From assembly GCA_013178015.1 (NCBI GenBank), contig JABLXR010000020.1:1-63942 (forward strand): a DNA stretch of 63,942 nucleotides. Direction: 5' to 3'. Source of the DNA: Anaerolineae bacterium (GTDB lineage: Bacteria; Chloroflexota; Anaerolineae; DRVO01). The notes beneath the pieces are model-generated. The model saw only the letters and a list, made by a program, of their open reading frames with translations, did not search any database and was not told the origin of the DNA. The first letter of the stretch is position 1; each line of letters begins with the position of its first letter. Positions 15,247 to 24,770 of the stretch are shown piece after piece. The position numbers and the translations under genes were made by a program.

Positions 15247-18200
15247 TCGGTGATCACCACCTCAACCTCTCCCCTCCATTCGCCGATCGCCACGACAACC
15301 ACTGCTCCAATCTCCTGGCCCGCCGGCGGGCTCTCCGCTACCACTCTGAGCCGGGCCCGATGGCCCGGCCTGATGGTAAGCTGCCTGGGCCGGACGCTCA
15401 GCCAGGCAGCCGAGGCCTGCGCTATGCCGTCTGCCGTCGCCCGGCCGGCATTCCGGACGATGATAATGCCTTCCATCCCCGGCTTCAAGACCAATCGGTC
15501 CGGGGTCAGCTCGATCTGGGGACGCGCCACTACCCGCAGCCGGAGCTCGACCTCGGCCTCGCCACCGTTGGAGGACACGAACAATGCGCCCGGCAGCGTC
15601 ACTTCACCCGGGTGCATGTCCTGGGGAGGCTGGGCGGCAATGGCGACAGTCTCAGATCGGCCGCTGGCTATAGAGACCTCGGGGTCCAAAACGGACACCC
15701 AAGGCACCGATGAAGCTACCGCGGCCCGCAGCTCTCCCACTCCCCGGTTGAACAAGATGAGCTGCCCCTGGACGGGGGCGAAGTCCACGCTGTCGGGAAG
15801 GCTCAGAACAGGCTCGACAGCCAGGATAGGCTGGGAGAACGCCACGGTGGCCGGAACCGGTCGGCTGTTGTGGGGCCCGTGGAAGGTCAGGAGGGCGCGG
15901 GCCTGATGGGTGCCCGATGGGACCGCCAGCCCGTAGGCGCGCACCGTCAGAGAGGTCGTCTCTCCTTCCGGGCACACGCCCGAGGAGGGGCTCAGCTCGA
16001 CCCAGGGGGCATCGGTGGTGGCGCTCCAGTGCAGGTCGCCGGTACCGCTGTTAGCGATGGTGAGATGACGCTCGCTTACGCCCTGCTCTGGGATCACTCC
16101 GAAGTCCAAGGAGGCTGGCTCTACCTCGAGCACGGGCTTGACGAGCTTGTAGCGAGCGGCGATGCCGATGTTGCCCCCCTCGCTGCGCACAGCCAGGGCT
16201 GGGCTGGCCTGGTGAGCTCCGGGCTGCTCGGTTGCTGCCTCGGTGAGGGACACGGTGACCACGGTGCTCGATCCGGGCCTCAGGCTGCCCTCGGCCGGCC
16301 TGGCGGCGATCCAGACCACCTGGGGCACCAGCCTGAAGGTGAGCGCTTCGTTCCCTCGGTTGGACAGCACCAGCGAGAGCTGAGCTCTCGCTACCTCATG
16401 GGGCCCGAGAGCTCCGAAGTCCAGGTCATTGTCCGCCACCGCCAGCAGAGGCCGGATGACTTCGACCTCGGCGGCCAGCTGGCGGTTCCCGACCGGGCTG
16501 GTGATGCGGATGGCGGACGGCAGCGTCAATCTGCCGGGCTTGAGAGAGCCGGTATCCAGCCGGGCTGAGACCCGCACCCATTGCCGCGGGGGAACGGTCA
16601 CCTCGGGGGTGATGACGGTGATGGCGTCGTCGGCGGACCGGATGCGGGCGGTGAGGGGTGCGGAGCCGGGGTTAGCCACGATCAACTCCGCCTGGGCTGC
16701 CTCCGGGTGGCGGACCGCGCCGAAGCTCAGGGCTTCGGGCTGGACGCAGAGCTCGGGGCGGCCTCGGCTGAAGGAGACGTCAGCATAAGCTTGGCCTGCA
16801 TCGCTATCCACCAGCAGAGCGCGCGTGAATGTGCCCCCCTCTTCAGGAGCCTCGGGGGTCAGTCGGACCTGAACGGTGGCTGATCGGCCCGCCTCCAGCC
16901 TGACGTCGGAAGTGGACACCTGCAGCCAAGGAACGGCGGTGCTCAGATGAACGGAGAGCTGCCCCCCGCCGGCATTGCTCACAGTGATGGGTTGCGTGGC
17001 GCCCTCGGGCCCAACCAGCCCGAAGTCCAAAGCCTGACGGTCCAGCTCTAGCTCAGGGGCGGGCTCGACCACCTCCGCCGGCACCCAGTGCCGGCCTGCG
17101 GCGATCACCAGCACCGCTCGAGGCACCCGGGAGGTGTGAGCGGGAATCTGGTCTAGATTCGCCCGAATGAGCACGCTGCCCTCTGCGTCTGGGTCCAGCT
17201 CGATCGTGTCCGAGGCAGGCGTGAGCCAGGGGACGGCCGTGCGTACCTGGGCCGTGACTACCCGCTGCAGGTTGTTGCGGAGGCGGAGGCGGTAGCCCAC
17301 CTGACGCCGCTTGGGGCTCCGCACGATGCGCAGGCGCCTGGTAACCACGGTGATGTCTGGCATTGCCGCCGGCCTGGCCGGGGTTGCGGGCGCGGGAGCC
17401 GGAGTCACGGTATCGCCGCTGGGAGCCGTCGCCGGCGCTGCCGCCGGCTGGGCGTCGTCAGCCGGCGCCAGCGCCCGACGCAAGTGGGCCATGCTGGGGT
17501 ACCTCTTGGCCGGGTCCTGGCGGCGGGCGCGCGCCAGAGCCCGGCGGAGAGTGGGAGACAGGTCGGGAGCACCGCGACCGTCCTTAGGACCACGGGCCAG
17601 CAGCAGGAGCAGAGTGCCCAGAGCGTAGATGTCGGACTCAGGCCCGGCATAGGCCTCGGCTGCCTGCTCGGGTGCCTCGAAGGGAGGGGTGCCGCGGTTG
17701 GCCTCCCCGCGCGACTGGCCGGCCCTGAAGTGACGAGAGAGGCCCAGGTCGAGGAGGATGGCGTCTCCCCGCTTGGTGACCATCACGTGCGACGGTTTCA
17801 GGTCGCGAAGAAGGACGGGCGGCTCCTGGGAGTGAAGGAAGGCGATGGCGTCCGCCAGTTGAGCTCCCAACGCTCGCACCTGTGGCTCGAGCAACGGCCC
17901 CCGCCGGTAGATCTCCTGAAGAGTCTCACCCTCGATCCAGGGCATGACCACCCCCACCGAATCCTTATCCCGAAAGTGGGAGAGGATGGGCACCACGCCA
18001 GGGTGGCGGAGAGTCTCTAGGGCAGAGACCTCGCGGAGGAAGTTGGCCAGGGCGGTCCGTTTCTCCTCGGCGGTCACCAGGGCCACGAGGTCCAGGCGCT
18101 TGACGGCCACCGTGTGCCCTGACTGGAGGTCAAGCGCGCGATAGACCGCCGAGGTGCGGCTGCGAGAGGCTTGCTGCAGAACCTGATACCTGCCCGCCAG

Positions 18201-18395
18201 CACGTACAGCTCCCGCCCCAGGGCAGAGCGAGCCGGGCGGCCGCTGACCACCGACTGGCCGCATCGGGGACAGGCGGTGGCATCCCCATCCAGGCCGAAG
18301 CCGCAGCGTGGGCAGGGCAGCCGGAGGCGGGCGCGGCAGTGCTCGCAGGCCACCGCGCCCTCTCGGTTGGGGTAGCCGCATTCGGGGCAGCGCAT
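15243..18395 (-). CDS. Zinc-ribbon / Ser-Thr kinase-like / tandem Ig-repeat protein
   Basis: 1050 residues. Residues 3-45 hold two C-x2-C...C-x2-C zinc ribbons (Cys3/6/17/20 and 28/31/42/45). Residues about 69-320 form a Hanks-type kinase domain with Lys99 (TVAVKRL), Asp198 (LLRDLKPSH) and Asp216 (LLDLGLS). A Pro/Ala linker follows, then about seven Ig-like modules of roughly 90-100 residues, several opening with a L-x-F-G-x-V motif (LDFGLV, LSFGAV, LDFGAL, LDFGVI), as in ASPM/Hydin or BACON-type domains. No membrane span is visible. The glycine-rich loop is degenerate (QASRSRTSAVY), HRD reads LRD, and the metal-binding Asn of the catalytic loop is His203. Catalysis may be altered or lost. 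First gene of a four-gene operon. Confidence 0.82.
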   Translation of the reverse strand: MRCPECGYPNREGAVACEHCRARLRLPCPRCGFGLDGDATACPRCGQSVVSGRPARSALGRELYVLAGRYQVLQQASRSRTSAVYRALDLQSGHTVAVKRLDLVALVTAEEKRTALANFLREVSALETLRHPGVVPILSHFRDKDSVGVVMPWIEGETLQEIYRRGPLLEPQVRALGAQLADAIAFLHSQEPPVLLRDLKPSHVMVTKRGDAILLDLGLSRHFRAGQSRGEANRGTPPFEAPEQAAEAYAGPESDIYALGTLLLLLARGPKDGRGAPDLSPTLRRALARARRQDPAKRYPSMAHLRRALAPADDAQPAAAPATAPSGDTVTPAPAPATPARPAAMPDITVVTRRLRIVRSPKRRQVGYRLRLRNNLQRVVTAQVRTAVPWLTPASDTIELDPDAEGSVLIRANLDQIPAHTSRVPRAVLVIAAGRHWVPAEVVEPAPELELDRQALDFGLVGPEGATQPITVSNAGGGQLSVHLSTAVPWLQVSTSDVRLEAGRSATVQVRLTPEAPEEGGTFTRALLVDSDAGQAYADVSFSRGRPELCVQPEALSFGAVRHPEAAQAELIVANPGSAPLTARIRSADDAITVITPEVTVPPRQWVRVSARLDTGSLKPGRLTLPSAIRITSPVGNRQLAAEVEVIRPLLAVADNDLDFGALGPHEVARAQLSLVLSNRGNEALTFRLVPQVVWIAARPAEGSLRPGSSTVVTVSLTEAATEQPGAHQASPALAVRSEGGNIGIAARYKLVKPVLEVEPASLDFGVIPEQGVSERHLTIANSGTGDLHWSATTDAPWVELSPSSGVCPEGETTSLTVRAYGLAVPSGTHQARALLTFHGPHNSRPVPATVAFSQPILAVEPVLSLPDSVDFAPVQGQLILFNRGVGELRAAVASSVPWVSVLDPEVSIASGRSETVAIAAQPPQDMHPGEVTLPGALFVSSNGGEAEVELRLRVVARPQIELTPDRLVLKPGMEGIIIVRNAGRATADGIAQASAAWLSVRPRQLTIRPGHRARLRVVAESPPAGQEIGAVVVVAIGEWRGEVEVVITE

Positions 18396-18454
18396 AGGGG
18401 GTCCAGAGTCCCTGTGAGAGATAGACGCCCGATAGTGGGCGAAGAGCGCATCCC

Positions 18455-18460
18455 ATTATA
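18455..18460 (-). promoter_or_regulatory. -10 element upstream of the kinase operon
   Basis: TATAAT on the minus strand, about 60 nt before the kinase ATG at 18395, in a 288-nt gap otherwise without features. The -35 region is poor. It is the only near-consensus -10 seen in this gap. Confidence 0.45.
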
Positions 18461-18683
18461 CCTGTGGCGGGTGGAGTGACGCCAGAGTGCTGCTGTCGCC
18501 GCCGCTGGGCGTGGGTCGGAGGTCGACCAGAGCAGGGCCTGGGCCTCGACCCGAGGCACGCCGTGGCAACGGTCAGCGTGAAAGGCCTGTAGGGGGAAGG
18601 CCGGTCAGGGCTGGCCTCGGCGCTGGGCAGCCTCCGTCTGGTTCCCCCGCCCGGCAAGGCCGCTTCTGCTGCTGGGCTAAGCC

Positions 18684-20888
18684 CTATCGGGTCTCGAGGG
18701 CTCGCAGCCGGTCCGCCAAGCGGGTGTTGCGCTGGGCGACGCGGTTGTTGCGCACGGCCATGGCGATGGCGCGCCGGTCTCCCACCAGGACTACCATCTC
18801 CCGGGCGCGGGTGACGGCGGTGTAGAGCAGGTTACGTTGAAGCATAACGTAGTGCTGCGTCAACAACGGCACGACCACCACCGGAAACTCACAGCCCTGG
18901 GACTTATGGATGCTCAGGGCATAGGCGTGCGCCAGCTCGTCCAGCTGGACGAAGTCGTAGGCGACGGGCCTGCCGTCGAACGAGACTACGATCAGGCCTT
19001 CTTCGAGGTCTATCCCGGCCACGCGGCCCAGGTCGCCGTTAAAGACCTGGCGGTCGTAGTTGTTTCTGATCTGCATCACCCGGTCGCCTACCCGGAAGAC
19101 GCGATGACCGTGCCTGCGCTCAGCACGAGAAGGGCTAGGAGGATTCAGGGCGGCCTGAAGTCGCTCGTTGAGCTCACCCACGCCGGCAGCGCCACGATGC
19201 ATAGGGGCCAGCACCTGGATGTCGTCCATGGGGTCGAAGCCGAACCGGGCCGGGATGCGTCGCGTCACCAATTCGATCACGCGCTCGGCGGCTCGGCGTG
19301 CGTCTCGCTCCGGGAAGAGGAAGAAGTCGCGGGAGTGACGCTCGAAGAGAGGGATCTCGCCCTGGTTGATGCGATGGGCGTTCACGATGATGAAACTGTC
19401 CGGGCTCTGACGGAAGATGGTGTCAAGCCTGGTGGTGGGCACCCGTCGGCTGGCGATCAGGTCGCGCAGGACATTGCCAGGCCCCACGGAGGGAAGCTGG
19501 TCAACGTCGCCCACCAGCAGCAGGTGGCCGCCGGGCGGCACGGCTGCCACTAGATGGTTCATCAGCAGAACATCGATCATCGAGGCCTCGTCCACGATGA
19601 GGATGTCAGCGTCCAGAGGGTTGTCGCGGTCGCGCAGGAAGCGGTACCCAGCCGCCGGCTGGAACTCCAGCAGGCGGTGGATGGTCTTGGCCCCCACTCC
19701 GGTAGTCTCCGTCAGTCGCTTGGCGGCGCGGCCGGTGGGGGCTGCCAACAGCACCGACCGCTCCTTGGCCCGCAGAAGCTGCACTATGCCAGCCACGATG
19801 GTGCTCTTGCCGGTGCCGGGGCCGCCGGTGAGGATGCTGACCCGTTCGGTCAGGGCCATGCGAATGGCGGCCTTCTGCTGGGGCGTCAGGGCTATGGCGG
19901 AGAGGCGGTCGAGCCAGGAGAAGGCGCGATCCCAGTCCACGGTGGCGAAGGCGCCCAGACGGTCCTGGGGTGTGGTCTGGAGCCTATGGATGCGACTAGC
20001 GATGCCCGTCTCTGCGTGGAGGAAGGGAGGCAGATAGACCGCGTCGTCCTCGGCCACCAAGTCGTTCTGGCGCAGCAGGGCTTCCAGCTGGGCTCCGCAG
20101 GCATCGGCGGGAACCTCAAGCAGCTCGGACGCTTGCTGGAGCAACTGCTCCTGGGTCGCGTAGCAGTGGCCCTCGTCGCAGAGAGTGCTGAGGGCGTACA
20201 GCAGGCCGGCCTGCACCCGGGCGGGGGCATCCGGTGCGAGGCCCAGGTTGCGGGCGATCTTGTCGGCAGTCTTGAACCCGATCCCATAGACGTCGCGAGC
20301 CAGGCGGTATGGGTCCTCGCGCACCACAGCCACGGCCTGGTCGCCGTAGTGGCGGTAGATCTTCACCGCCAGCCCGGTGCTGACTCCGTGGCTCTGGAGG
20401 AACACCATCAGATCCTTGATCTGCTTCTGCTCCTCCCAGGCGCGGACGATCATCCCGCTGCGCTTCTCGCCGATGCCCGGCACCTCGAGCAAGCGCGATG
20501 GCGACTCTTCGATGACGTCCATGGCTTCGAGCCCGAAAGCGTTGACCACTCGCGCTGCCGTCACTGGCCCGATCCCCTTTATCAAGCCGCTTCCCAAGTA
20601 CTTGCGGAGCCCCTCAATGGTAGCCGGCAGCTCCACCGAATAGGTGCGAGCTTCGAACTGGCGACCGTACTGAGGATGGTTGGTCCAGCGACCCTGCAAG
20701 CGGACCGATTCGCCCGGGTTGACTCCGGCCAGGGGGCCGACCACCGTCACCAGGTGAGACTTCCCTTTGGGTACCACCCGGGCCACCGTGTAGCCCGTCT
20801 CCTCGCTCTGGAAGGTGAGACGTTCCACGGTTCCCTCAAGGGTCTGCAGGGGGTATTCTGCTCCGACGGGGGTGCTCCCTACGGTCAT
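18684..20888 (-). CDS. recD2: RecD2-type ATP-dependent DNA helicase
   Basis: 734 residues, the usual RecD2 length. The N-terminal OB-like region (TLEGTVERLTFQSEETGYTV) is typical, and helix-hairpin-helix segments follow (GIGPVTAARV, VPGIGEKRSG). The helicase core carries Walker A GGPGTGKST near residue 352, DEASM (motif II), GDVDQLPSVGPG (motif III), and the C-terminal HKSQGCEFPVV and YTAVTRAR motifs. It is a 5'-3' superfamily 1B helicase acting in DNA repair without RecB or RecC. The start at 20888 fits family length. The upstream in-frame extension is low in conserved character and crosses a TACAAT promoter element at 20914-20919. Confidence 0.92.
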   Translation of the reverse strand: MTVGSTPVGAEYPLQTLEGTVERLTFQSEETGYTVARVVPKGKSHLVTVVGPLAGVNPGESVRLQGRWTNHPQYGRQFEARTYSVELPATIEGLRKYLGSGLIKGIGPVTAARVVNAFGLEAMDVIEESPSRLLEVPGIGEKRSGMIVRAWEEQKQIKDLMVFLQSHGVSTGLAVKIYRHYGDQAVAVVREDPYRLARDVYGIGFKTADKIARNLGLAPDAPARVQAGLLYALSTLCDEGHCYATQEQLLQQASELLEVPADACGAQLEALLRQNDLVAEDDAVYLPPFLHAETGIASRIHRLQTTPQDRLGAFATVDWDRAFSWLDRLSAIALTPQQKAAIRMALTERVSILTGGPGTGKSTIVAGIVQLLRAKERSVLLAAPTGRAAKRLTETTGVGAKTIHRLLEFQPAAGYRFLRDRDNPLDADILIVDEASMIDVLLMNHLVAAVPPGGHLLLVGDVDQLPSVGPGNVLRDLIASRRVPTTRLDTIFRQSPDSFIIVNAHRINQGEIPLFERHSRDFFLFPERDARRAAERVIELVTRRIPARFGFDPMDDIQVLAPMHRGAAGVGELNERLQAALNPPSPSRAERRHGHRVFRVGDRVMQIRNNYDRQVFNGDLGRVAGIDLEEGLIVVSFDGRPVAYDFVQLDELAHAYALSIHKSQGCEFPVVVVPLLTQHYVMLQRNLLYTAVTRAREMVVLVGDRRAIAMAVRNNRVAQRNTRLADRLRALETR

Positions 20889-21394
20889 GTCTTGCGCCTT
20901 GCTCCAGTAAGCTATTGTACACCCCGTCGTGTTCCTACCTAAATGACGTGGGGGCTCAGGGTCGAGGGGAAGAACCGAACGGGCCGCGGTGGCCAAGAAG
21001 GGGCGGCAACTTGTCGCAGTTCGGGGCACCGGTGGCGCGGACGACAAGACCGTGCTGACGGGGCTCCCGCCCGCGTTGGGCGCGTGCTTCATGGGCGGCC
21101 GGCTTCCGCCCCTCGTCTGCTGTGCCGCGAGGAGCGCTGGCTCGTCTCCGTTGAAGGCAGTCGTCCGCGCCTGGGGAGGCTCCTTCCTGGTCAGGGGGCG
21201 AGCCATGCCTGCCAGATGCGCTCTCCCCGCGATGTTGCTCAGGCTTGAGTGGCGGCGCCGGTGTGATAGAATGCCCACGCCGGAAGGGAGGCCGTTCTGA
21301 GAAGCAGGCTCAGCCTACTGCTCATGCCTGGAGCCCTTCGGCGCTCTCTCGCACGCATGGGCGGTGAAATGCAAGCCATGGAGGTCCGAGGATC
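20889..21394. other. Divergent intergenic region between recD2 and the histidine kinase
   Basis: About 500 nt holding a minus-strand TACAAT (20914-20919) for recD2 and a plus-strand promoter at 21245-21272 for the kinase. The remaining frames look like chance frames: no ribosome-binding site and no recognisable domain. Confidence 0.55.
21245..21272 (+). promoter_or_regulatory. Promoter of the histidine kinase operon
   Basis: TTGAGT at 21245-21250, a 16-nt spacer, then TAGAAT at 21267-21272 preceded by TGA, an extended -10. The start would be near 21279, about 115 nt before the kinase ATG. The 13-nt core GGTGTGATAGAAT recurs exactly at 41001-41013 upstream of the gyrB operon. Confidence 0.6.
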
Positions 21395-23650
21395 ATGCCA
21401 GCCGGTGCGCGCAGCCTCAGAGATACTGCCGGCCTACGCGGGCCAGGGATGTGGCGCGGGCGCGAGTCGGACTTCCAGGCGTTGCTCGCCGCGGCCCGGT
21501 CTATCCTAGGCCAGCCGGACTTCCAGCACGCTGCCCGCGCCATCTTCGATGCCTGCAAGTCGGTCACCGGGGCAACGGCCGGGTACGTAGCCCTGCTCAC
21601 TCCGGACTCCAAGTTCAACTCGCTGTTGTTTGTGGATGCCGGCGGGTTGACGTGTCTGGCTGACGAGAGCGTGCCCATGCCCATCAGAGGCATGCGCCAA
21701 GAGGCAGTTCGGGCGGGGGTGCCGATCTGGCACAACGACTTCGCTCATAGCCCGTGGTACGGCCTCGTTCCTGAAGGCCACTGCCCCTTGGATAATGTTA
21801 TGTTCGTGCCCCTGATGTCGGGAGGGCGGGCCGTGGGCCTGTTAGGGCTGGCCAACAAACCGGGAGGTTTCCAGGAGAGCGACGCCCAGGCGGCGGAGGC
21901 ATTCGGGGAGCTGGCTGCGGTAGCCCTCACGCACGGCCAGTCAGTGGAGGAACTCAAACGCTACGCGGAGAAGCAGTCCGCTCTGTACCGCGTCAGTTCG
22001 GCTGCCGCGTCCTCGATGGACCCGACGCAGCTTCTGCTGGTGGCTCTCGATACCGTCCTCTGTCACTTTGGCGCCGATGCGGGCTGGGTGACTCTACCCG
22101 GTGCCACCGCGGATGACACGCCGCGTCTAGCTGCTTCGTCGGGGATGTCTCAGCGATTCATCGAGGCGGTGGAGGCACTGCCATGCGCCCGGTGTCCGCT
22201 GCTACGGTCGCTGTTCTACGGGGAGGGGCGGGAGGCCGGCCTGCTCTCAGTGGACAGGTGCGACGTCCTCCCAGCGGATGTGCTGGAGGAAGAGGGCATC
22301 AACGAGCACGTCACCGTCCCTTTGCGGGCCGGGGACAGCACTCTGGGGGCGCTGCACATAGCCTGGCGTGCCGGGCGCCCACCGGTCCTGGATACGGCTC
22401 TGGCCCTGGCAGTGGGCCAGCAGGTAGGCCTGGCGCTACACAATGCCCACCTGTTCCAAGCCGCGCTGCACGCGGATCATTTGCGTACCGTCAATCGGCT
22501 GGACCAGGCTCTGACCGGCTCGCTGAACCCGGAGGAAGTCCAGGAGAGATCTCTCCGGCTGGTGGCGGCGGCGCTGAACGCTCGACTGGGGGCCGTGTTC
22601 GTGCTGGAACGATGGGCGGAGCCCAGTCAGGCTTCGGTGTTCACTCTGAGCCATGGCTGGGTTCGGATGCTCACATCACCCTCAGCGGCCCAGTTTGTGG
22701 ACAGAGTGTTCCGGAGTGCGCCCGACCACCGAAGACCGGTCACCCTGCGACTGGAGGACTTCCAGCACCTGTGCCCGGACGGGCATAGCCGGCTAGCTGA
22801 GAGTTGGGGTTCTGAAGGGCTGCTCATCCCGGTGTGGACCGAGCATCGCCTGATCGCCGCCATGGCCCTGGGTGGGAGGCCGGTGGATCGCCCCTTGACG
22901 GCCGACGATCTGGCTCTGGCGGAGGCGGCGGGGGGCCGGATCGGGCAGGCCATAGAGAACGCGCTTCTCTTCCAGGCGGTTCAGAGGCAGCGCGACGAGC
23001 TGGCGGCCCTGGGTGCCCGGCTGGCCGAGGCCGAGGAAGCCGAGCGGCAGCGGCTGGCGCGGGAGCTCCACGACCAGGTGGGGCAGAACCTCACCGCCCT
23101 CGGGCTGAGCCTCAACCTGGCGCGCATGTACCTGCCTGAGGACGCCTGTCAGTCCGCGGTGACGGCTCTGGACCGCGCCTTGGCGCTGGTGGAGGAGACT
23201 ACTGAGTCCATCCGGAGCGTCATGTCGGCTCTGCGTCCACCCGTTTTGGATGACTATGGCCTGCAGGCGGCGCTGCGCTGGTACGGAGAGCGTCTTGCCA
23301 GCCAGTTCGGGCTGGTGGTCCGGGTTGAGGGCCCTGATCTTGATCCCCGGCTGCCGGATGCAGTGGAGACGGCGATGTTTCGGGTGGCCCAGGAGGCTCT
23401 CACCAACGCGGCCAGACACGCATCGGCGCGCGAGGTCAGAGTGAGCCTGCAGGAGAGCGGTGGGGTGGTGCGACTGGAGATCGTAGATGACGGAGTGGGG
23501 TTCGACACGGAGGCGGTGCGAGCGCGCACCGAGGGCGGGGGGTGGGGCCTCCTGTCCATGTCCGAGCGCTGCGCGGCGGTGGGGGGCACGTTCCGGTTGG
23601 AGTCGGAGCGCGGCCGTGGGACCCGAGTCACTATGGAGATAGCCCGGTGA
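21395..23650 (+). CDS. Multi-GAF sensor histidine kinase (NarX/DegS-type HisKA_3)
   Basis: 751 residues with no membrane segment, so probably a cytosolic sensor. Three GAF-like regions can be assigned (about 30-185, 195-340 and 355-530), and a coiled linker leads to the dimerisation domain. The phosphoacceptor is His559 in ERQRLARELHDQVGQNL, the HisKA_3 H-box. The C-terminal ATPase domain shows EALTNAARHA (N-box), DDGVGFD (G1) and GGWGLLSMSERC (G2). GGAGGT lies 9 nt before the ATG. The stop overlaps the GTG of the next gene (GTGA), coupling it to its response regulator. The signal sensed by the GAFs is unknown. Confidence 0.9.
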   Translation: MPAGARSLRDTAGLRGPGMWRGRESDFQALLAAARSILGQPDFQHAARAIFDACKSVTGATAGYVALLTPDSKFNSLLFVDAGGLTCLADESVPMPIRGMRQEAVRAGVPIWHNDFAHSPWYGLVPEGHCPLDNVMFVPLMSGGRAVGLLGLANKPGGFQESDAQAAEAFGELAAVALTHGQSVEELKRYAEKQSALYRVSSAAASSMDPTQLLLVALDTVLCHFGADAGWVTLPGATADDTPRLAASSGMSQRFIEAVEALPCARCPLLRSLFYGEGREAGLLSVDRCDVLPADVLEEEGINEHVTVPLRAGDSTLGALHIAWRAGRPPVLDTALALAVGQQVGLALHNAHLFQAALHADHLRTVNRLDQALTGSLNPEEVQERSLRLVAAALNARLGAVFVLERWAEPSQASVFTLSHGWVRMLTSPSAAQFVDRVFRSAPDHRRPVTLRLEDFQHLCPDGHSRLAESWGSEGLLIPVWTEHRLIAAMALGGRPVDRPLTADDLALAEAAGGRIGQAIENALLFQAVQRQRDELAALGARLAEAEEAERQRLARELHDQVGQNLTALGLSLNLARMYLPEDACQSAVTALDRALALVEETTESIRSVMSALRPPVLDDYGLQAALRWYGERLASQFGLVVRVEGPDLDPRLPDAVETAMFRVAQEALTNAARHASAREVRVSLQESGGVVRLEIVDDGVGFDTEAVRARTEGGGWGLLSMSERCAAVGGTFRLESERGRGTRVTMEIAR

Positions 23651-24300
23651 TCAGCGTCTACCTGGCAGACGATCACGCAGTGGTGAGGGACGGCTTGCGG
23701 TCGCTGCTGGAGGCGCACCCGGGAATCCGAGTGGTGGGGGATGCGGCTACGGGCAGCGAGGCAGTGCAGGAGATCGCCCGGCTGAGGCCGAATGTGGCCG
23801 TCGTAGACATCGCCATGCCGGTGCTCAACGGCATCGAAGCTGCTCGCCAGGTGGCGCAGGTCTCTCCTGACACCCGAGTGATCATCCTGTCGGTGCACTC
23901 CTCGTCCGAGCACGTCTTTCGGGCTTTGCAGGCGGGAGCTCGCGGCTACCTGCTCAAGGAGTCGGCAGGTGCCGAAGTGGTGGACGCCGTGCGCGCGGTG
24001 GCGCTGGGGGAGCGCTACCTGTGTCGGAGGGTCAGCGACGCCATCACCGAGGATTACGTGAGGTACCGGGAAGCGGCGGACGCGGACAGCCCCCTGGCCC
24101 GGCTGAGCGATCGCGAGCGGGAGGTGCTTCAGCTAGTGGTGGAAGGCCGTTCTTCGGCCGAGATCGCCCAGCGGCTCTTCCTGTCTCCCAAGACGGTGGA
24201 CACGTACCGCAGTCGTCTTATGCACAAGCTGGGGGTGCACGACGTGCCCGGTTTGGTCAAGTTCGCTATCCGCCACGGGGTGATCTCGTTGGACGGCTGA
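23647..24300 (+). CDS. NarL/FixJ-family response regulator
   Basis: 217 residues. The receiver domain (about 1-120) has the acidic pair Asp8/Asp9, the phosphoacceptor Asp54 (VVDIAMP) and a conserved Lys in LLKESAG. The C-terminal LuxR-type helix-turn-helix begins at LSDREREVLQLV and includes SAEIAQRLFLSPKTVDTYRSR. The GTG start at 23647 is chosen because it overlaps the kinase stop and places the first strand correctly. A longer upstream frame would be inside the kinase gene. It is the evident partner of that kinase. Confidence 0.92.
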   Translation: MISVYLADDHAVVRDGLRSLLEAHPGIRVVGDAATGSEAVQEIARLRPNVAVVDIAMPVLNGIEAARQVAQVSPDTRVIILSVHSSSEHVFRALQAGARGYLLKESAGAEVVDAVRAVALGERYLCRRVSDAITEDYVRYREAADADSPLARLSDREREVLQLVVEGRSSAEIAQRLFLSPKTVDTYRSRLMHKLGVHDVPGLVKFAIRHGVISLDG

Positions 24301-24341
24301 GTGTGCCCGGGCCGGTCACCCGGACGGCTCTCTCGTTCCTC

Positions 24342-24770
24342 TCAGAGCGGGGCAGACGGAGTCAGACCGCGCTGCACCTTGGGGCTGAGGTAGTGCCCAC
24401 CGCCGTGCACCGTACGCACGGCGGTGGCGATCTCAGTGCCGGCGCTCTCCTTGGCTACGTATGCGCTGGCGCCGGCGGCCAGGGCGCGCTGGACGTACTC
24501 GGGAGTGCAGTGCATGGAGAGCATCACTACTTGAGTGGACGGGCAGAGCTGCCGAATGCGGCGCGAGGCCTCTATCCCGTCTACGTGCGGCATCACGACG
24601 TCCATGATGAGCACGTCTGGCTGCAGTCGCTGCACCAACCCCAGGGCTTCGGCGCCGTCGGCCACATCTCCCACCACCTTCATATCGGGTTGGAGTGCCA
24701 GGAGGCTGCGCAGAGCGGCGCGCACGCCGACGTGGTCGTCGACGATCATGATGGTGATAGGCTCGGTCAT
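24342..24770 (-). CDS. Receiver-only response regulator (NarL-type without DNA-binding domain)
   Basis: 142 residues. The receiver has Asp11/Asp12, the phosphoacceptor Asp57 (IMDVVMP), Thr/Ser switch positions and YVAKESAG with the conserved Lys. The sequence closely parallels the receiver of the neighbouring NarL regulator. The chain stops at 24342, about 20 residues after the receiver, so the LuxR helix-turn-helix is missing. Only 41 nt separate its stop from the end of the convergent regulator gene, so there is no room for the lost domain. It could be a phosphate sink or protein-interaction output, or a truncated duplicate. Confidence 0.82.
   Translation of the reverse strand: MTEPITIMIVDDHVGVRAALRSLLALQPDMKVVGDVADGAEALGLVQRLQPDVLIMDVVMPHVDGIEASRRIRQLCPSTQVVMLSMHCTPEYVQRALAAGASAYVAKESAGTEIATAVRTVHGGGHYLSPKVQRGLTPSAPL

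Noticed and set aside
19554-20942. 462-codon plus-strand frame
   Set aside because: Antisense to recD2, whose helicase motifs are complete.
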